In this document: positions 17,635 through 26,378 of the stretch, one piece after another | Position numbering within the stretch: position 1 is the stretch's first letter | How the letters are laid out: the number at the start of each line of letters is the position of its first letter | Assembly (NCBI RefSeq): GCF_041228405.1 | Contig: NZ_CP133888.1 | Span: forward strand, 186,001 to 250,000 | Length of the DNA stretch: 64,000 nt | Direction: 5' to 3' | DNA from: Salinilacustrithrix flava | Lineage (GTDB): Bacteria > Actinomycetota > Acidimicrobiia > Acidimicrobiales > Salinilacustritrichaceae | The notes under the pieces: model-generated | What the model was told of the DNA's origin: nothing | The model's database searches: none | The model's input: only the letters and a program-made list of their open reading frames with translations | Position numbers and translations under genes: made by a program

Positions 17635-17650
17635 CGGGACCATGGTCCCG
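17635..17650. promoter_or_regulatory. 16-bp perfect palindrome between divergent oxidase operon and greA
   Basis: CGGGACCATGGTCCCG in the 127-bp divergent intergenic space, 30 bp upstream of greA. A likely operator for a dimeric regulator of one or both units. A TANNNT-type -10 (TAACCT, 17668-17673) lies seven bases before the greA ATG, which suggests a leaderless greA transcript. Confidence 0.45.
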
Positions 17651-17679
17651 GACGGCCCCACCCTCGGTAACCTCGTCGG

Positions 17680-18147
17680 ATGGCTGACACCCACGAGCTG
17701 ACGCAGGCGGCGTACGACCGGCTCAAGGCCGAGCACGAGGATCTCACCACCCGCGGGCGCGTCGACATCGCCCGCAAGATCGAGACCGCCCGGGAGCTGG
17801 GCGACCTCTCCGAGAACGGCGACTACCACGCCGCCAAGGAGGAGCAGGGGAAGATGGAGGGCCGCATCATGCACCTCAACGCCATCCTCGAGAACCACGT
17901 CATCGTGGACCCCAGCGAGAGCGACGAGGTGCGGGTGGGCTCGATCGTGGAGATCCGCTACGAGGGCGACGACGACACCGAGCGGTTCCTCATCGGCTCC
18001 ATCGAGGAGCGGGGCAGCGAGCTCGAGGTCATGAGCCCCGGCTCGCCCCTCGGCTCCGCCCTGCTGGGCAAGAAGGCGGGCGAGTCGGTCCAGTACGAGA
18101 CGCCCACCGGCGCCACGCTGTCGGTCGAGATCGCCAGCATCGGGTGA
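17680..18147 (+). CDS. greA: Transcription elongation factor GreA
   Basis: 155 aa. N-terminal coiled-coil (about 1-75) with the tip region ARELGDLSENGDYHAAKEEQ, carrying the acidic residues needed to stimulate RNA polymerase transcript cleavage, and a C-terminal FKBP-like domain (VRVGSIVEIRYE, SPLGSALLGKKAGE). Rescues backtracked polymerase. Its stop overlaps the next gene's GTG by 4 bp. Confidence 0.96.
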   Translation: MADTHELTQAAYDRLKAEHEDLTTRGRVDIARKIETARELGDLSENGDYHAAKEEQGKMEGRIMHLNAILENHVIVDPSESDEVRVGSIVEIRYEGDDDTERFLIGSIEERGSELEVMSPGSPLGSALLGKKAGESVQYETPTGATLSVEIASIG

Positions 18148-19049
18148 GCACCGACCACGGCTCGGCGCCGCACGGCATCCGGCTGCCGCCCGGACGCCGG
18201 GTGAAGCTGCCCGGCCGTGGCACCACGTTCGTCCGCGAGCTGCCCGGCCCGCCCGGAGCGCCGACCATCGTGCTGCTCCACGGCTGGACGGTCTCGGCCG
18301 ACCTCAACTGGTTCGCCTGCTACGAGGCGCTCGGCCGCCGCTACCGGGTCCTGGCCATCGACCACCGAGGCCACGGTCGGGGCCTGCGGTCCCGCCGGCG
18401 GTTCCGCCTGGCCGACTGCGCCGACGACGTCGCCGCCCTGTGCCGGGAGCTCGGCATCGAGCGCATCACGCCCGTCGGCTACTCCATGGGCGGACCCATC
18501 GCGCTGCTCACCTGGCACCGCCACCGCGAGCTGGTCGATGGCCTGGTGCTGTGCGCCACCGCCCCGTACTTCCGGGCACCCGGCGCCGAGTCGGCCATGT
18601 TCTCGATGCTGCCGGTCTTCGCCGACGCGGCCCGCTTCACCCCGCTGCCGGTGCGCCGCGCCATCGCCGCTCGCCTCCTCGGCCGCCGCCTCGACCAGGA
18701 CCCCTTCGGTCGCTGGGCCCGCGAGGAGATCGGCCGCGGCGATCCGGCCGCCATCGCCGGCGCCGGCGCCTCGCTCGGCCGCTTCGACGCCCGACCCTGG
18801 CTGGCCGACATCGACGTCCCCGTCTCGGTCGTGCGCACCACCCGGGACCAGGTGGTCTCCCCCGCCCGCCAGACCGAGCTCCACGCCGGCATCCCCAGCG
18901 CCCAGCTCGTCGACGTCGCCGCTGACCACGCCGCCTGCGTCACCGGCGCCACCCGCTTCGTCCCCGCCCTGCTTCGCGCCCTGCGCCACGTCCACGCCGA
19001 ATCCGGCAGCGGGGACGGAACCTCGCCGCGCACCTCGTCCCGCTACTGA
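18144..19049 (+). CDS. Alpha/beta hydrolase
   Basis: 301 aa, GTG overlapping the greA stop (GTGA). Alpha/beta hydrolase fold: oxyanion loop LLHGWTVSADLNW, AIDHRGHGRG, nucleophile elbow GYSMGG, acid loop VRTTRDQVVSP and His in AADHAA. Catalytic Ser, Asp and His are all present. Substrate unknown. Its 3' end overlaps the convergent PP2C gene by 7 bp. Confidence 0.87.
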   Translation: MSTDHGSAPHGIRLPPGRRVKLPGRGTTFVRELPGPPGAPTIVLLHGWTVSADLNWFACYEALGRRYRVLAIDHRGHGRGLRSRRRFRLADCADDVAALCRELGIERITPVGYSMGGPIALLTWHRHRELVDGLVLCATAPYFRAPGAESAMFSMLPVFADAARFTPLPVRRAIAARLLGRRLDQDPFGRWAREEIGRGDPAAIAGAGASLGRFDARPWLADIDVPVSVVRTTRDQVVSPARQTELHAGIPSAQLVDVAADHAACVTGATRFVPALLRALRHVHAESGSGDGTSPRTSSRY

Positions 19050-21040
19050 GAGCGGCTGCGGACGACGACGATGGCGACGTCGTCCTCGCGCTCGGCGAGC
19101 TGGAGCTCGGCCATGATCGAGTCCCTCGCATCGCGGGCCGAGCACGTCGGTGGCAGGCGATCGACGATCGACCGCAGGCGCTCGAGGCCGACGTCGATGT
19201 CCTCGCCGCGGCGCTCCACGAGCCCGTCGGTGTAGAGGACGAGCAGTGAGCCCTCGGCGAACGGGATGGACGCCTGCGCACGGGGTTCGGTGGCCGTTCC
19301 GATCGGCGGGTGGTGGCACCCCTCGAGCAGCACCGCCTCCCCCTCGAGCGTGCGGAGCACGGGCGGGAGGTGCCCGGCCAGGCGCCACTCCAAGGTCTTG
19401 GCGTCGTCGTCGATCCACGCGACGGCGGTGGTGGCGATGTAGCCCGAGTCGAAGTGCGCGAGCGATCGGTTCGCCGCCGGGATCACCTCGGCGTGGTCGA
19501 CGTTGAGCACCAGCGTCCGGATCGTGGCCTTGGCCTCGGTCATGCGGGCCGCAGCGGTGATGCCGTGCCCGGCGACGTCGCCGACGACCAGCGCGGTGCA
19601 CGACTCGTTGATCTCGATGACGTCGTACCAGTCGCCGCCGAAGCCGATGTCGCCCCGAGCCGGCTCGTACGCCAGCGCCACGTCGAGCGTGCGGGACGTG
19701 TCCGGCATGGCCAGCACCTCGGCCTGCATCTCCTCGACCAGGCGGTCGCGGGCCTCGGTGCGCTGGGCCCGGCGGAGCGCGTGGCTGCACAGGTCGGCGA
19801 GCAGGTCGAGGCGCAGGCGGAGCTCGTCGACGAACTCGACCGGTTCGGTCCAGCCGACCCCGACCACGCCGAACACCTCGCCGAGCTCGTCCACGAGGGG
19901 CACCGATGCGGTGGTGTCGAGCCCCACGCGCTCGGTGTCGCGCACCATCTCCGGGTACCGGGCCTCGCGCGCGGCCCGATCCACGAGCACCGCGACGCCG
20001 GTCTCCACGACGTCGTGGAACGGGGTCCGCACGCCGTCGAGCGGCAGGACCCCCCACCGCTGCTCGATGTCGGCGTCGAGCCGCGGCTGGATGAGGCGCA
20101 GCTCCTGGCGCTCGGCGTCGAGCAGGGCGACGTTGACGAACGCGGCGTCGACCACGGCGGGGCCGTTGGACACCACCAGCCGGGCGACCTGTGCCGTGGT
20201 GAGCGCTCCGTTGAGGTGCCGGGACAGCGAGGCGAGCGCCTGGAGGCGATCCCGCTCGACGATGCGATCGGTGATGTCGATGGCCGACGGGACCAGGGCG
20301 GTGACGACGCCGTGCTCCACGATCGGCACGAGCTGGAAGTCGATGGTGACGTGGCGCCCGTCCTCCAGGCGCACGTCGATGTCGGCCCGCGCCGACGCGC
20401 CGGACTGGGCCCGGGCCAGCATCTCGCGCAGCTGCACCTGCACCGCGGGATCGTCGCGCCACCACGAGGCCTCCCAGAGCGGGAGGCCGACGACGTCCTC
20501 CCGGGACAGCTCGGTGGCGGCGAGGGTGGCCTCGTTGGCCTCGACCAACCGGCCGTCCGACGTGCACATCCCGACGAAGGTGGGGAGGGCGTCGAGGAGG
20601 CGAGCCAGGCGCTCGTGCGCCCGTCGCACCTGGGTCGTCTCGACGTAGATCGCCGCCACGTAGCACTGCTCGGCCGCCGAGCGCACCGGCACGAAGGACA
20701 CCTGCCACCAGCGGCGCTCGTAGGGCGGGCGTGGGGACTCCCAGACCAGCTCCTCGTTCCGGACCACCTCCTCCTCGGCCAGCGCCCAGGTGATCATCGG
20801 ATCGGCCTGGGCTGCCACCTGGGGATAGAGCTCGGCCAGGCGCTTCCCCACGTGCAGGTCGGCTGGGTAGCCACCGAAGCCGGCGGCGACCTCGTTGACG
20901 TAGGCCATGCGGAGCTCGTCGTCGAAGACCATCACGCCGGTGGTGGACTGGTCGAGGACGGTGTCGAACAGCGACGGCAGGGCACGCGCGTCGACCGCGT
21001 GCAGCGCCTGCAGGTCCTCGCCCTCGCGTCTGGTGCTCAC
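19043..21040 (-). CDS. PAS-PAS-GAF-PP2C (RsbU/SpoIIE-type) serine phosphatase
   Basis: 665 aa from GTG 21040, supported by GGAG seven bases upstream. Two PAS domains (about 22-135 and 140-255), a GAF domain (about 265-430) and a C-terminal PP2C phosphatase (about 445-660) with the metal-binding motifs GFGGDWYD, GDVAGHG, LYTDGL and EREDDVAI. Such proteins dephosphorylate STAS anti-anti-sigma factors in partner-switching control of alternative sigma factors. No kinase or sigma partner is adjacent; the STAS protein at 9928-10308 is a possible target. Confidence 0.9.
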   Translation of the reverse strand: MSTRREGEDLQALHAVDARALPSLFDTVLDQSTTGVMVFDDELRMAYVNEVAAGFGGYPADLHVGKRLAELYPQVAAQADPMITWALAEEEVVRNEELVWESPRPPYERRWWQVSFVPVRSAAEQCYVAAIYVETTQVRRAHERLARLLDALPTFVGMCTSDGRLVEANEATLAATELSREDVVGLPLWEASWWRDDPAVQVQLREMLARAQSGASARADIDVRLEDGRHVTIDFQLVPIVEHGVVTALVPSAIDITDRIVERDRLQALASLSRHLNGALTTAQVARLVVSNGPAVVDAAFVNVALLDAERQELRLIQPRLDADIEQRWGVLPLDGVRTPFHDVVETGVAVLVDRAAREARYPEMVRDTERVGLDTTASVPLVDELGEVFGVVGVGWTEPVEFVDELRLRLDLLADLCSHALRRAQRTEARDRLVEEMQAEVLAMPDTSRTLDVALAYEPARGDIGFGGDWYDVIEINESCTALVVGDVAGHGITAAARMTEAKATIRTLVLNVDHAEVIPAANRSLAHFDSGYIATTAVAWIDDDAKTLEWRLAGHLPPVLRTLEGEAVLLEGCHHPPIGTATEPRAQASIPFAEGSLLVLYTDGLVERRGEDIDVGLERLRSIVDRLPPTCSARDARDSIMAELQLAEREDDVAIVVVRSRSQ

Positions 21041-21176
21041 CGGGTCGCTCCGAGTCGCCTTCTCTCGCAGCGCCGTCGCTGCGTGTTCGCCTGCCCTTCC
21101 AGCGGCTTGCACCACCGTCCCGCACCCCGACGGTACCTGCCCCATCGCCACGAGGCAGGGGTCGGAGGTCCTCTTC

Positions 21177-21830
21177 TCAGAGGCGCTGGCCCAGGGCGGC
21201 CTCGACCTCGGCGGCCGCGGCGACCACCACGGCGCCGAACCGCGCCCCCGGCTGGCGGGTGACGCGCTCGATCGGGCCGGACACGCTGATGGCGGCCAGG
21301 GTCCGGCCGTCACCGTCGCAGATCGGCGCCGACACCGACGCCACCCCCGGCGCCCGCTCGCCGACCGACTCGGCCCAGCCACCAGAGCCGACGTCGCCGC
21401 GCAGCACCCGACCGGCCGACCCGACGTCCATGGGCAGCCGCGCCCCCACCGGGACGATGGTCCGCAGCTCGTGCCCCGAGTCGACGGCCGCGACGCAGAG
21501 CCGCTCGCCCTCCTCGACCACGAACAGCTGGGCCGACTCGCCGGTGCCCTCGCGCAGGCCCCGCAGCACCGGCGCGGCCACGGTGGTGAGGGGGAACGCC
21601 TCCAGCGCGGCACGACCGAGGCCGATGAGGGCGAGACCGGGCGTGTAGGCGCCGTCGTCACCGCGCCGCAGCAGGCCGACGACCTCCATCCCCTGGGCCA
21701 GGCGGTGGGCCGTGGCCCGGCTGATCTCGGTGCGCTCGCACAGCTGGCGGAAGGTCGCCGGACCCTCGCCGACGACGCGCAGGATGGCGACCACCTTGTC
21801 GAGCACGCCGATCCCGCTTACAGTGTCCAT
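21177..21830 (-). CDS. IclR family regulator of leucine genes (NdgR/LtbR-like)
   Basis: 217 aa. N-terminal winged helix (GVLDKVVAILRVVGEGPATFRQLCERTEISRATAHRLA written here in parts: GVLDKVVAIL, TFRQLCERTEISRATAHRL) and a C-terminal IclR effector domain. Divergent from leuCD with 47 bp between starts, the conserved arrangement of NdgR/LtbR in actinobacteria, where it controls leuCD and other amino acid genes. The assignment rests on family plus context. Confidence 0.9.
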   Translation of the reverse strand: MDTVSGIGVLDKVVAILRVVGEGPATFRQLCERTEISRATAHRLAQGMEVVGLLRRGDDGAYTPGLALIGLGRAALEAFPLTTVAAPVLRGLREGTGESAQLFVVEEGERLCVAAVDSGHELRTIVPVGARLPMDVGSAGRVLRGDVGSGGWAESVGERAPGVASVSAPICDGDGRTLAAISVSGPIERVTRQPGARFGAVVVAAAAEVEAALGQRL

Positions 21831-21843
21831 CAGACGGGAACAC

Positions 21844-21862
21844 TATCCCATTATGTGAGACA
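21844..21862. promoter_or_regulatory. Candidate operator between IclR regulator and leuC
   Basis: Imperfect palindrome TATCCCA-N5-TGAGACA (5 of 7 positions symmetric) in the 47-bp divergent space. An AAGGAG ribosome site for leuC follows at 21867-21872. Likely bound by the IclR protein; inferred from position. Confidence 0.45.
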
Positions 21863-21877
21863 CCTCAAGGAGCACCC

Positions 21878-23278
21878 ATGGCAGGCAAGACGCTGAGCGA
21901 GAAGGTGTGGGACCGGCACCTCGTGCACTCGGGGGACGACGGGGACCTGCTCTACATCGACCTCCACCTCGTCCACGAGGTCACCTCGCCCCAGGCCTTC
22001 GACGGCCTGCGCCTCGCCGGCCGCACGGTCCGCCGCCCCGACCTGACGCTGGCGACGATGGACCACAACGTCCCGACCTCGAACATCGACCAGCCGGTGG
22101 CCGACCCCATCTCGAAGAAGCAGATGGACACGCTGGCCGCGAACTGCGCCGAGTTCGGGATCACCTGCCACGCCATGGGCGACCCCGGCCAGGGCATCGT
22201 CCACATCATCGGCCCGGAGCAGGGCCTCACCCAGCCGGGCATGACCGTCGTCTGCGGTGACTCCCACACCTCCACCCACGGCGCCTTCGGGGCGATCGCG
22301 TTCGGCATCGGCACCTCCGAGGTCGAGCACGTGCTCGCCACCCAGACCCTCCCCCAGTCCCGACCCAAGACCATGGCCGTCACCGTCGAGGGCGACCTGC
22401 AGCCCGGCGTCACCGCCAAGGACGTGGTGCTGGCCATCCTCGGCCGCATCGGCACCGGCGGCGGCATCGGCCACATGATCGAGTACCGGGGCTCGGCCAT
22501 CCGCTCCCTCTCCATGGAGGGGCGCATGACCGTGTGCAACATGTCGATCGAGATGGGCGCCAAGGCCGGCCTCATCGCCCCCGACGAGACCACCTTCGAG
22601 TACCTCGAGGGCCGCCCGCACGCACCGGAGGGCGCCGACTGGGACGCCGCCGTCGCCGACTGGAAGACGCTGGTCACCGACGACGACGCCACCTTCGACA
22701 AGGAGGTGGTGATCGACGCCGCCGAGATCACCCCGCACGTGTCCTGGGGCACCAACCCGGGTCAGGTCGTGCCGATCACCGGCGAGGTCCCCCACCCCGA
22801 CGCCATGGTCGATGCCACCGAGCGCAACGCCGCGGAGCGGGCCCTCGACTACATGGGCCTCGCCGCCGGCACGCCCATGAAGCAGGTCCCCGTGGACACG
22901 GTGTTCATCGGCTCGTGCACCAACGGCCGCATCGAGGACCTCCGGGCCGTGGCCGAGGTGGCCGAGGGACGGAAGGTCTCGATCAACCGGGCGATGATCG
23001 TGCCCGGCTCGTTCAAGGTGAAGGACCAGGCCGTCGCCGAGGGCCTCGACAAGATCTTCGTCGAGGCCGGCTTCGACTGGCGGGAGCCGGGCTGCTCGAT
23101 GTGCCTGGCCATGAACCCCGACAAGCTCGCCCCCGGCGAGCGCTGCGCCAGCACCTCGAACCGCAACTTCGAGGGCCGCCAGGGCCGGGGCGGGCGCACC
23201 CACCTCGTCTCCCCCGCCGTCGCCGCGGCCACCGCGATCGCCGGCCACTTCGCCACCCCTGCTGATCTGGAGAACTGA
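21878..23278 (+). CDS. leuC: 3-isopropylmalate dehydratase large subunit
   Basis: 466 aa with AAGGAG six bases upstream. Begins GKTLSEKVWDRHLV; aconitase-type motifs include VTMDHNVPT-like ATMDHNVPTSN, CGDSHTSTHGAFGAIAFGIGTS, and Fe-S cluster Cys residues in GSCTNGRIEDL and GCSMCLAMN. With LeuD it isomerises 2- to 3-isopropylmalate, and citramalate to methylmalate in the CimA route. Followed by leuD after 3 bp. Confidence 0.97.
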   Translation: MAGKTLSEKVWDRHLVHSGDDGDLLYIDLHLVHEVTSPQAFDGLRLAGRTVRRPDLTLATMDHNVPTSNIDQPVADPISKKQMDTLAANCAEFGITCHAMGDPGQGIVHIIGPEQGLTQPGMTVVCGDSHTSTHGAFGAIAFGIGTSEVEHVLATQTLPQSRPKTMAVTVEGDLQPGVTAKDVVLAILGRIGTGGGIGHMIEYRGSAIRSLSMEGRMTVCNMSIEMGAKAGLIAPDETTFEYLEGRPHAPEGADWDAAVADWKTLVTDDDATFDKEVVIDAAEITPHVSWGTNPGQVVPITGEVPHPDAMVDATERNAAERALDYMGLAAGTPMKQVPVDTVFIGSCTNGRIEDLRAVAEVAEGRKVSINRAMIVPGSFKVKDQAVAEGLDKIFVEAGFDWREPGCSMCLAMNPDKLAPGERCASTSNRNFEGRQGRGGRTHLVSPAVAAATAIAGHFATPADLEN

Positions 23279-23281
23279 GAC

Positions 23282-23869
23282 ATGCGCGCTGTCCGCACCA
23301 TCGAAGGCACGGCGGTCCCCCTCGACCGCTCCGACGTCGACACCGACCAGATCATCCCGTCCGACTGGCTCAAGCAGGTCGAACGGACCGGGTTCGAGAA
23401 GGGCCTGTTCTCCGAGTGGCGTGACGACCCCGGCTTCGTGCTCAACCTCGAGCAGTTCCAGGGCGCCAACGTCTTGATCGGCGGCCCCAACTTCGGCACC
23501 GGCTCCTCCCGGGAGCACGCCGTCTGGGCGATCCAGCAGTACGGCTTCGAGGCGGTCATCTCCCCCCGCTTCGGCGACATCTTCCGCAACAACTGCACCA
23601 AGAACGGCCTCGTGCCCGTGCAGGTGGATGCCGAGACGGGCGAGCGGCTGATGCGAATGGTCGAGGACGACCCGACCACCGTGTTCGAGATCGACATCGC
23701 CAGCCGCACCCTGCGCGCCGGCGACATCGAGACCACGTTCCCCCTCGACGACAGCACCCAGCACCGGTTCCTCGAGGGCCTCGACGACATCGGCCTCACC
23801 CTGAAGCTGGGCGACGAGATCAGCGACTTCGAGGGCCGGCGCCCCGCGCACCTGCCCACGGCGTCCTGA
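23282..23869 (+). CDS. leuD: 3-isopropylmalate dehydratase small subunit
   Basis: 195 aa. LeuD swivel domain: LDRSDVDTDQIIPSDWLK, GPNFGTGSSREHAVWAI, SPRFGDIFRNNCTKNGLVPV. Full length. Starts three bases after the leuC stop, so the two subunits are translated together. Convergent with the SDR gene after 3 bp. Confidence 0.97.
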   Translation: MRAVRTIEGTAVPLDRSDVDTDQIIPSDWLKQVERTGFEKGLFSEWRDDPGFVLNLEQFQGANVLIGGPNFGTGSSREHAVWAIQQYGFEAVISPRFGDIFRNNCTKNGLVPVQVDAETGERLMRMVEDDPTTVFEIDIASRTLRAGDIETTFPLDDSTQHRFLEGLDDIGLTLKLGDEISDFEGRRPAHLPTAS

Positions 23870-23872
23870 GGC

Positions 23873-24565
23873 TCAGTCAGCTGAGAACGCCGACGAGGGC
23901 AGGTCGCGCTCGCCAGCCGCCATGGCCTCGACGATGCGCGCCGCGACCGCAGCGGGGTCGAGCCCCTGCGGGAGCTTCGGCGCCTCACCGGCGATCGGTC
24001 GATCGGCGAGGCCGGTCTCGGTGTGGGGCGGGCGCACGTCGAGCACGGTGATCCGCTGGCGGCGCAGCTCGCGGCCGAGGGAGACGTCGAGCGAGGTCAG
24101 CGCCGCCTTCGACGCCGAGTAGGCGCCCATCCCGGCCACCGGGTTCTCGGCCACGACGGCCGAGATGTTCACGATGCAGCCACCGTCGGGCAGGTGCGGG
24201 ATCGCGGCGCGAGCGAGGCGGAGCGGTCCGACGAGGTTGGTGGTGATGAGCTCGTCGAGCACGGCATCGTCCAGGTCGACCACCGAGCCGAAGGCCACGA
24301 CCCCGGTGGCCGCCACGACGGCATCGAGGCGACCGTGGGCGTCGACCGCAGCGGCGACGGCTGCTCCGCAGTCCTCGGATGACCGGATGTCCCCGGCGAA
24401 CACGACGGCATCCGTGCCGAGCTCGGCGGCCATGGCCCCGAGGCGAACCTCGGTGCGCGCCAGCAGCGTGAGCCGGGCGCCTGCGCCAGCCAGCTGGCGG
24501 CAGATCGGTGCCCCCAGCCCGCCGCTGGCGCCGGCGACGAGGACGGACGCGTCGTGGAGCTGCAT
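23873..24565 (-). CDS. Short-chain dehydrogenase/reductase
   Basis: 230 aa. Classical SDR: nucleotide-binding GASGGLG at the N-terminus, VAATGV in place of the usual NNAG, catalytic Ser in NISAVV and the YSASK motif, then RPPHTETGL. Acts on an unknown alcohol or ketone. The N-terminal motif and Arg after strand 2 (LLARTEVRL) suggest NADP(H) preference, which is inference. Its stop lies 3 bp from the convergent leuD stop. Confidence 0.88.
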   Translation of the reverse strand: MQLHDASVLVAGASGGLGAPICRQLAGAGARLTLLARTEVRLGAMAAELGTDAVVFAGDIRSSEDCGAAVAAAVDAHGRLDAVVAATGVVAFGSVVDLDDAVLDELITTNLVGPLRLARAAIPHLPDGGCIVNISAVVAENPVAGMGAYSASKAALTSLDVSLGRELRRQRITVLDVRPPHTETGLADRPIAGEAPKLPQGLDPAAVAARIVEAMAAGERDLPSSAFSAD

Positions 24566-24628
24566 GCCTGCAGCCTGTCGGGCTCCGGGACCGCTGTCAG
24601 CGCGGCCCCGGTGTTCTCTGCGGTTCGC

Positions 24629-26242
24629 TCAGGCGGTGGTGCGGCGGCGCAGGTGCAGCGCGGCGCCGAGAAGGGCGAGGGCGCCCATGCCGGCGAGCAG
24701 CGTCAGGTCGTCGGACGAACCGGTGCGGGGCAGCGTGGGCTGCGGTGCCGGTGCCGGAGCGGTGACCATGCTGCCGCCCACGCGGGCCTCGGTGACGCCG
24801 GTGCCGGCGACGATGCCGCCCTGCAGACCGGTGAGGAGGGCGACCTGGGTGGCGGTGACCCGGGCGCCGGCGGTCTGGACCTGGGACGCACCGAGCGTCT
24901 CGGTGATCTGCTCGACCGCACCGACGCTGATGACCGACTCGAGCGGGGTGCCCTCGGCGATGACCTGGCGCTGACCGGCCGGGATCGTCATGTCGGCGGG
25001 GATGCCGAGCAGGTCGGCGATGGCCGGGGAGATCGTGACCGTGACCCCGCCGGCGGTGCTGCGGCTGATGTCGACGGTGTCGCTGCCGGGCACGGAGCGG
25101 GCGTCGGCCAGGTTGTCGGCCACGCGCACCTGGAGCAGCGGGGCGTCGTCGACGAGGCCGTCGAGCTGGGCGAGCACCGGGGCGAGGATGTCGCCGAGGG
25201 CGGGGATCTGGCCGGTGACGGCACCGAGCTCGGCGGGCACCGCAGCGAGGACCTCGTCGAGCAGGCCCTGGACCTGGACGGTGACCAGGTCCTCGACGGC
25301 GTCGACCAGGAACTGCAGCGAGAGGGTGCTGATGTCGAGCGCCTGCAGCTGGGAGCTGGCCACGAGGGCGCCGTCGACCGGGGAGATCGAGGACGACGAC
25401 GAGCCGAGGGTGATGGCCAGCAGGTCCTGGTCGAGCGCGGCGAGGAGGGTGTCGCGCACGAGGCTCTCGGCGATGGCCGGCACCTCGGCGACGACCTCCA
25501 CCAGGGCGTCCAGCGAGAGCAGGCAGTCGGACTCGACGATCTCCATGATCCGCTCACCCTCGGGGAGGGACTCGATCACGTCGATGATCGGCAGGCCGAG
25601 GCTGCCGGCCGTCTCGGCGATGGTGCGCGGCGAGACCTCCTGGGGGAGCTCGTCGCAGATGGAGGCGAGGGCCGATTCGACCGGGGCGAGCGCGCCCTGG
25701 ACCTGCACGATCACGCCGTCGAGCTGGGCGAGGATCGGATCGAGGAGCAGGTCGAAGATGACGTCGGCGAGGGCCTGGCCGTTGAGGGCGATGCCGCCGG
25801 CCTCGGCCGCGCCGAGGGCCTGGGGGGCGAGCAGGTCGGGCAGCGAGGCCTGGGAGGAGCTGCACACGCCGAGGATCGACAGGACGTCGGGGATCGGGAG
25901 GGCAGCGAGCTCGGGGGTCCCGCAGGACTGGCCGGCGTCGCCGGGATCGCTGACAGCGGCGCCGATGGTGTCGGCGACCGCCTTGGTCACGCCGATGCCG
26001 AGCGTGCCGTCCGGCCCCTGGAAGCCGAAGCTGGCGACCTCGACGAGCGGGAGCTTCTCGGCGATGGCGCTGGTCCCGGCGAAGCTGCCGAGGTCGGTGC
26101 CGAGCACGGACAGCGTGGCGGTGACCGTGTTGGCGCCGGCGTAGAGGTCCTCGACCTCGTCGGCCGAGGCCGTGGCGGTGCTGGCGCCGACGAGTGCGAC
26201 GCAGGTGAAGACGAGCGCGGCAGCGCGCGAACGGGTTGACAT
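24629..26242 (-). CDS. Secreted surface protein with LPXTG-like sorting signal
   Basis: 537 aa. N-terminal signal peptide (about 1-27, cleavage near TASADE), a long acidic, Leu/Val-rich body with no recognised domain, a Pro-Ala linker (APAPAPQP), then LPRTG, a hydrophobic segment (LTLLAGMGALALLGAALHL) and a basic RRR tail. This is the layout of a sortase substrate. The body contains repeated LAQLDG-, LVQ- and ALDQD-like helical segments, so an amphipathic or coiled structure is possible. No sortase gene is in the window. Confidence 0.82.
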   Translation of the reverse strand: MSTRSRAAALVFTCVALVGASTATASADEVEDLYAGANTVTATLSVLGTDLGSFAGTSAIAEKLPLVEVASFGFQGPDGTLGIGVTKAVADTIGAAVSDPGDAGQSCGTPELAALPIPDVLSILGVCSSSQASLPDLLAPQALGAAEAGGIALNGQALADVIFDLLLDPILAQLDGVIVQVQGALAPVESALASICDELPQEVSPRTIAETAGSLGLPIIDVIESLPEGERIMEIVESDCLLSLDALVEVVAEVPAIAESLVRDTLLAALDQDLLAITLGSSSSSISPVDGALVASSQLQALDISTLSLQFLVDAVEDLVTVQVQGLLDEVLAAVPAELGAVTGQIPALGDILAPVLAQLDGLVDDAPLLQVRVADNLADARSVPGSDTVDISRSTAGGVTVTISPAIADLLGIPADMTIPAGQRQVIAEGTPLESVISVGAVEQITETLGASQVQTAGARVTATQVALLTGLQGGIVAGTGVTEARVGGSMVTAPAPAPQPTLPRTGSSDDLTLLAGMGALALLGAALHLRRRTTA

Positions 26243-26327
26243 GGCGGCAGGTTCGCCGTCGACGGCTTCGCCTCCTGCCCACGGCGTGCGACGTTTCGGT
26301 GACGTTCCGGAGCCGCCGCCGGGCGCG

Positions 26328-26360
26328 GAACGGGCCCCGGCACGTCGCCGGGGCCCGTTC
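26328..26360 (-). terminator. Hairpin terminator of the SDR gene
   Basis: Perfect 14-bp inverted repeat: GAACGGGCCCCGGC at 26328-26341 and its complement at 26347-26360, 5-nt loop, 18 bp beyond the SDR stop. No T-run. Confidence 0.7.
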
Positions 26361-26378
26361 GTCGATCCGAGGATCAGC

